Assembly: GCF_016651435.1 (NCBI RefSeq)
Contig: NZ_JAEPRJ010000001.1
Coordinates: 1,860,001-1,924,000, forward strand
DNA from: Catonella massiliensis
GTDB taxonomy: Bacteria; Bacillota; Clostridia; Lachnospirales; Lachnospiraceae
Direction: 5' to 3'
DNA: 64,000 bases
The notes beneath the pieces were generated by a model. That model searched no databases and was not told the DNA's origin. It was given only the letters and a program-made list of their open reading frames with translations. Every line of letters begins with the position of its first letter. The first letter of the stretch is position 1. Position numbers and translations under genes: made by a program. Positions 60,791 through 64,000 of the stretch are shown piece after piece.

Positions 60791-61717
60791 TTATACACCA
60801 AGTTCCTGTCCTATATTAAGAGTGCTTCCCTTTAGGAAATCGCCTGCACTCATTCTTTTTTTACCCTCAAGCTGTACCTCAAGCACCTCTATGGCACCTT
60901 CTCCACAGGCAATGGTAAAGCTCTCCTTGTCTATATCTATTACACTTCCTGCCTTGCCACTTCCCTCTACAGCCCTTACTTTCCACAGCTTAAGTGTCTT
61001 GCCTGAAAGCAGGGTATAGGCACTAGGCCAAGGATTCATTCCTCTTACAAAGCAGTCAAGTTCTTTAGCTGGCCTTGTAAAGTCGATAAGTCCCATAGCC
61101 TTGGTAAGCATCTTAGCATAAGCCGTAGGGCTTTCACCCTGCTTTGTAGGGGTAAGGCTTCCCTTTTCCAGCTCATCAAGGGTTTCAAGTATAGTCTCTG
61201 CTCCAAGTGCCATAAGCTTGTCAAAGAGGCTTCCTGAAGTCTCATCCGTATCTATTTTAATTGTCTTTTTAAGCAGGATATCGCCTGTATCAATGCCCTC
61301 ATCCATAAGGATGGTAGTAATTCCGGTTTCCTTTTCTCCGTCAAGTACAGCCCACTGTATAGGAGCAGCTCCTCTGTACTTAGGTAGCAGTGAGCCATGT
61401 ATATTTACACAGCCAAACTTTGGCATCTTTAGTATGCTTAAAGGTATAATCTGTCCAAAGGCTACCACTACCATCACGTCAGGATTGTAAGCTCTTAAAG
61501 TCTTTACAAACTCTTCATCCCTTACCTTTAGTGGCTGATATACCTTTATCCCTTCTCTCTTGGCAATGACCTTCACAGGAGACGGAGTAAGCTCTCCCTT
61601 CCTTCCCTTAGGCTTGTCAGGCTGTGTAACTACAGCCTGTATTTCGTGCCTTGATGCTATCAAAGCCTCTAAGGAAGCCGCCGCAAAATCAGGTGTTCCC
61701 ATAAATATTATCTTCAT
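60791..61717 (-). CDS. fmt: Methionyl-tRNA formyltransferase
   Basis: A 308-residue protein. It has IFMGTPDFAAASLEAL, NIHGSLLPKYRGAAPIQWAV (catalytic Asn and His), DEGIDTGDIL (catalytic Asp) and a C-terminal OB-like domain. It formylates initiator Met-tRNA. The start overlaps the def stop by 1 bp. Confidence 0.97.
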   Translation of the reverse strand: MKIIFMGTPDFAAASLEALIASRHEIQAVVTQPDKPKGRKGELTPSPVKVIAKREGIKVYQPLKVRDEEFVKTLRAYNPDVMVVVAFGQIIPLSILKMPKFGCVNIHGSLLPKYRGAAPIQWAVLDGEKETGITTILMDEGIDTGDILLKKTIKIDTDETSGSLFDKLMALGAETILETLDELEKGSLTPTKQGESPTAYAKMLTKAMGLIDFTRPAKELDCFVRGMNPWPSAYTLLSGKTLKLWKVRAVEGSGKAGSVIDIDKESFTIACGEGAIEVLEVQLEGKKRMSAGDFLKGSTLNIGQELGV

Positions 61718-62244
61718 TAGTTCTCCTCATCGACAGGAAGTCCTGCCGCTATCTCTGCAGCCTTTTCAGCCTCTTCATCTCCGGCATTATACACATTGCC
61801 AATAACCTTTTCAGTGTATAAATGTCCGTCCAAATGCTCATTTTCATGGATTAGAGCTCTTGCAAAAAGCTCATCTCCCTCAACTATATACTCTTCAAAG
61901 TTCCTATTTAGCGCCTTTACCTTTACATGGCTCGGTCTGGTTACTATACCTGCCTTGCCGGGAACGCTAAGACAGCCCTCTGCTCCTGTCTGTTCACCCG
62001 AAGTCTCAATGATTTCAGGATTAATAAATACAAAAGGCTGGTTTCTTTCTTCTGAGCAGTCAATAACAAATATCCTCTTTAGCACACCCACCTGAGGGGC
62101 TGCAAGACCTACTCCGTCAGAATCATACATAGTCTCAAGCATATCATCTATCAGCTCCTGTATCTTTGGGGTATTCTCCTTCACCTCTCTGGCTCTCTTT
62201 GCAAGGATTTCATCTCCAACCGTTCTTATATTTCTAAGTGCCAT
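61717..62244 (-). CDS. def: Peptide deformylase
   Basis: A 175-residue protein with GVGLAAPQVG, EGCLSVPG (Cys metal ligand) and HENEHLDG (HExxH). It removes N-formyl groups from new proteins. Gene neighbours priA and fmt match the canonical order. Confidence 0.97.
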   Translation of the reverse strand: MALRNIRTVGDEILAKRAREVKENTPKIQELIDDMLETMYDSDGVGLAAPQVGVLKRIFVIDCSEERNQPFVFINPEIIETSGEQTGAEGCLSVPGKAGIVTRPSHVKVKALNRNFEEYIVEGDELFARALIHENEHLDGHLYTEKVIGNVYNAGDEEAEKAAEIAAGLPVDEEN

Positions 62245-62326
62245 TACTCCTCCATTTATCTTAAACTCTTATATTTATCTATATCATACCCGCTATTATA
62301 CCATTATCTTATAGCCTATGTAAAGT

Positions 62327-64000
62327 TTATGGATTGCCGTGTGGCTCAAAGTCAAACTGCACGCTGACTTTGCTAAAATCAGAGCTCTCCTTTACATAGT
62401 CTTCAAGCAGGTTCTTAAGCCTAACCAGTTCATCTCTATCAGGCGACTTTATGTAGATTATCTTTCTGTATATATCCCTAAGCTTTGGAATAGACGCCCA
62501 TACCGGCCCATTTACCACAAAGCTCTCTGATTTTTTCTCTGTTAAAAATCCCGCAAGAATTTCAGCCCCCTTACTTACCTCCTCAGCTTTTGCGGCAAAG
62601 AGAATAACTGCAAGGAGATGGGTTTCAGGAGGATATTCTCCAAGCTTCCTATATCTTATTTCCTTGGAATAAAAGTCCTTATAATTGCCTGTTGCCGCAG
62701 CCTGTATCACATAGTGGTCAGGATTGTAGGTCTGGATGACCACCTTCCCCCTATATCTACCTCTTCCTGCCCTGCCCGCTGCCTGCACAAGGAGTTCGTA
62801 GGTAGTCTCCGCTGCTCTAAAATCCCCTAAAAACAGTGATAAGTCAGCAGCCAGTATGCCAACCAGACTTACCTTCTCAAAGTCATGCCCCTTTACTATC
62901 ATCTGGGTTCCTATGAGGATATCAGCCTCACCCTTCTTAAAGCTCTCAAGTATAGCCTCATGGCCGTTTTTCCCTGTAGTCGTGTCCCCATCCATCCTAA
63001 GCACCCTGGCATTTGGGAAGTCCTTTTTTACTATTTCCTCTACCTTTTCCGTCCCAAGTCCAAAGGTACCTATATACGGCGAAGTACACTTTGGGCATTT
63101 ATCAGGCATTTTTTCCTCGTAGCCGCAGTAATGGCAGACCAGCCTGTCGGGTCTGTGAAAGGTAAGACTCACGTCACAATGAGGACATTTGATGGCTTCA
63201 CCACAGCTTCTACAGGAAATAAAGCCTGCATACCCCCTTCTGTTGATAAACAATATGGTCTGCTCACCCTTATTAAGCCTGTCTTTTATAAGCTCTGAAA
63301 GCCTCCTGCTGATAATGGACTTATTGCCCTCTTTTAGCTCTTCTCTAAGGTCAGCAACCTCAATCTCGGGAGGAATGGCCCCTGCTGGACGACTTGACAG
63401 CATAAGCACCTCTATCTCCTTATCGGAAGCCAGCTTCACAGCTTCAAGGCTTGGAGTTGCAGAGCCAAGTATTATAGCCGCTCCTTCCTCCTTCGCCCTA
63501 TAAAGTGCCACTTCTCTTGCGTGATACCTTGGAGTTTTAGAGCTCTTGTAGCTCCCTTCATGCTCCTCATCCACTATGATTAGTCCAAGATGTTCAAATG
63601 GGGTAAAAAGGGCTGACCTTGGACCTACTATTATATCTATGTCTCCGTGTTTTGCCCTTAAATACTGGTCATATCTCTCTCCCTGCGACATCCTTGAGTT
63701 CATAATGGAGATTCTCTCTCCGAACCTCGCAGACAGCCTCTCCACCATCTGAAAACTAAGCGCTATCTCCGGTATCAGGAAGATAACCTGTTTCCCCTGG
63801 CTTATGACCTCCTCCATTATCTCCATATAGACTTCAGTCTTGCCGCTGCCGGTAATACCAAAAAGGAGATACCTTCCGTATATTCCCTTCCTATAGTCAT
63901 CTACAACCTTGTCAACCGCCCCTTTTTGCTCGACATTTAACTCGACCTTATCAGAATTCTTCTCTCCTGTCTTTACAGGCTTTCTGTATAGTAATTCTTC
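62327..64000 (-). CDS. priA: Primosomal protein N' (PriA helicase), N-terminus cut by window edge
   Basis: The frame is open to the last base of the window. Visible from right to left: GITGSGKTEVY (Walker A, about 63840-63860), LIIVDEEHEGSYK (DEAH-type), a zinc module (CRSCGEAIKCPHC, CHYCGYEEKMPDKCPKC), GTQMIVKGHDFEKV, and QAAGRAGRGRYRG (motif VI). The 3'-DNA-binding N-terminal domain lies outside. It restarts stalled replication forks. It is 82 bp upstream of def. Confidence 0.96.
   Translation of the reverse strand, partial: EELLYRKPVKTGEKNSDKVELNVEQKGAVDKVVDDYRKGIYGRYLLFGITGSGKTEVYMEIMEEVISQGKQVIFLIPEIALSFQMVERLSARFGERISIMNSRMSQGERYDQYLRAKHGDIDIIVGPRSALFTPFEHLGLIIVDEEHEGSYKSSKTPRYHAREVALYRAKEEGAAIILGSATPSLEAVKLASDKEIEVLMLSSRPAGAIPPEIEVADLREELKEGNKSIISRRLSELIKDRLNKGEQTILFINRRGYAGFISCRSCGEAIKCPHCDVSLTFHRPDRLVCHYCGYEEKMPDKCPKCTSPYIGTFGLGTEKVEEIVKKDFPNARVLRMDGDTTTGKNGHEAILESFKKGEADILIGTQMIVKGHDFEKVSLVGILAADLSLFLGDFRAAETTYELLVQAAGRAGRGRYRGKVVIQTYNPDHYVIQAAATGNYKDFYSKEIRYRKLGEYPPETHLLAVILFAAKAEEVSKGAEILAGFLTEKKSESFVVNGPVWASIPKLRDIYRKIIYIKSPDRDELVRLKNLLEDYVKESSDFSKVSVQFDFEPHGNP

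Overview
The window reads as chromosomal DNA from a low-GC Gram-positive anaerobe of the Clostridia, most likely family Lachnospiraceae. The evidence is strong AGGAGG-type ribosome binding sites, TTGACA/TATAAT promoters with 17-bp spacers, a perfect CIRCE operator in front of htpG, a GntR/LacI hybrid AraR, DUF1836, DUF1385 and DUF6106-like proteins, a PASTA-domain kinase, and the priA-def-fmt-rsmB-rlmN-prpC-prkC-rsgA-rpe-thiN gene order. The family call is inference; genus cannot be read from this sequence. No tRNA, rRNA, CRISPR array or intact insertion sequence was recognised.

Layout. 1-3.1 kb: the tail of a LysR regulator, a small membrane protein, a RelE-type toxin-antitoxin pair and an ABC-F ATPase. 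3.1-9.4 kb (minus strand): a large cyclic-nucleotide-binding protein, an alpha/beta hydrolase and a secreted subtilisin with Ig-like domains. 9.4-20.5 kb is an accessory island: five exported proteins of unknown role, including a tandem gene duplication, a lipoprotein and a nine-repeat WG protein that are paralogues. It also holds a lone Cap4/DUF4297-like nuclease with zinc ribbons, a second toxin-antitoxin pair, a (CTGT)12 tract at the predicted transcription start of the WG gene, and several copies of a palindromic repeat.

20.5-28.4 kb: htpG under CIRCE control, then an L-arabinose operon read right to left (araR, araA, araD, FGGY kinase, transaldolase). araA carries a one-base deletion. 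28.4-32.8 kb is a second accessory stretch: an orphan HicB, an AlbA/Schlafen-type regulator whose promoter is buried in seven 11-bp-spaced iterons, a Nudix gene remnant and a DUF4143 ATPase. 32.8-42.3 kb: a GAF-GGDEF-PAS-GGDEF-EAL protein downstream of prfA, malic enzyme, fumC, prmC, DUF1385 and rpmE. 42.4-48.2 kb: clpX, an Xre regulator, a DegT aminotransferase and the agmatine-to-putrescine pair aguAB. 48.3-64 kb: an exo/endonuclease/phosphatase-fold protein, DUF1836, pcrA, a PsiE-like membrane protein, and the translation/signalling operon from thiN back to priA, which runs off the right edge.

How the parts work together. The arabinose genes convert L-arabinose to xylulose 5-phosphate, with transaldolase feeding glycolysis, if araA is functional. 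aguAB make putrescine. The priA-to-thiN block couples replication restart, formyl-Met initiation and processing, 16S/23S methylation, ribosome assembly and Ser/Thr phospho-signalling. The most unusual material is in the two accessory stretches and in three non-coding repeat systems: a MITE-like palindrome, 33-bp-period arrays and ACTTCAA iterons.
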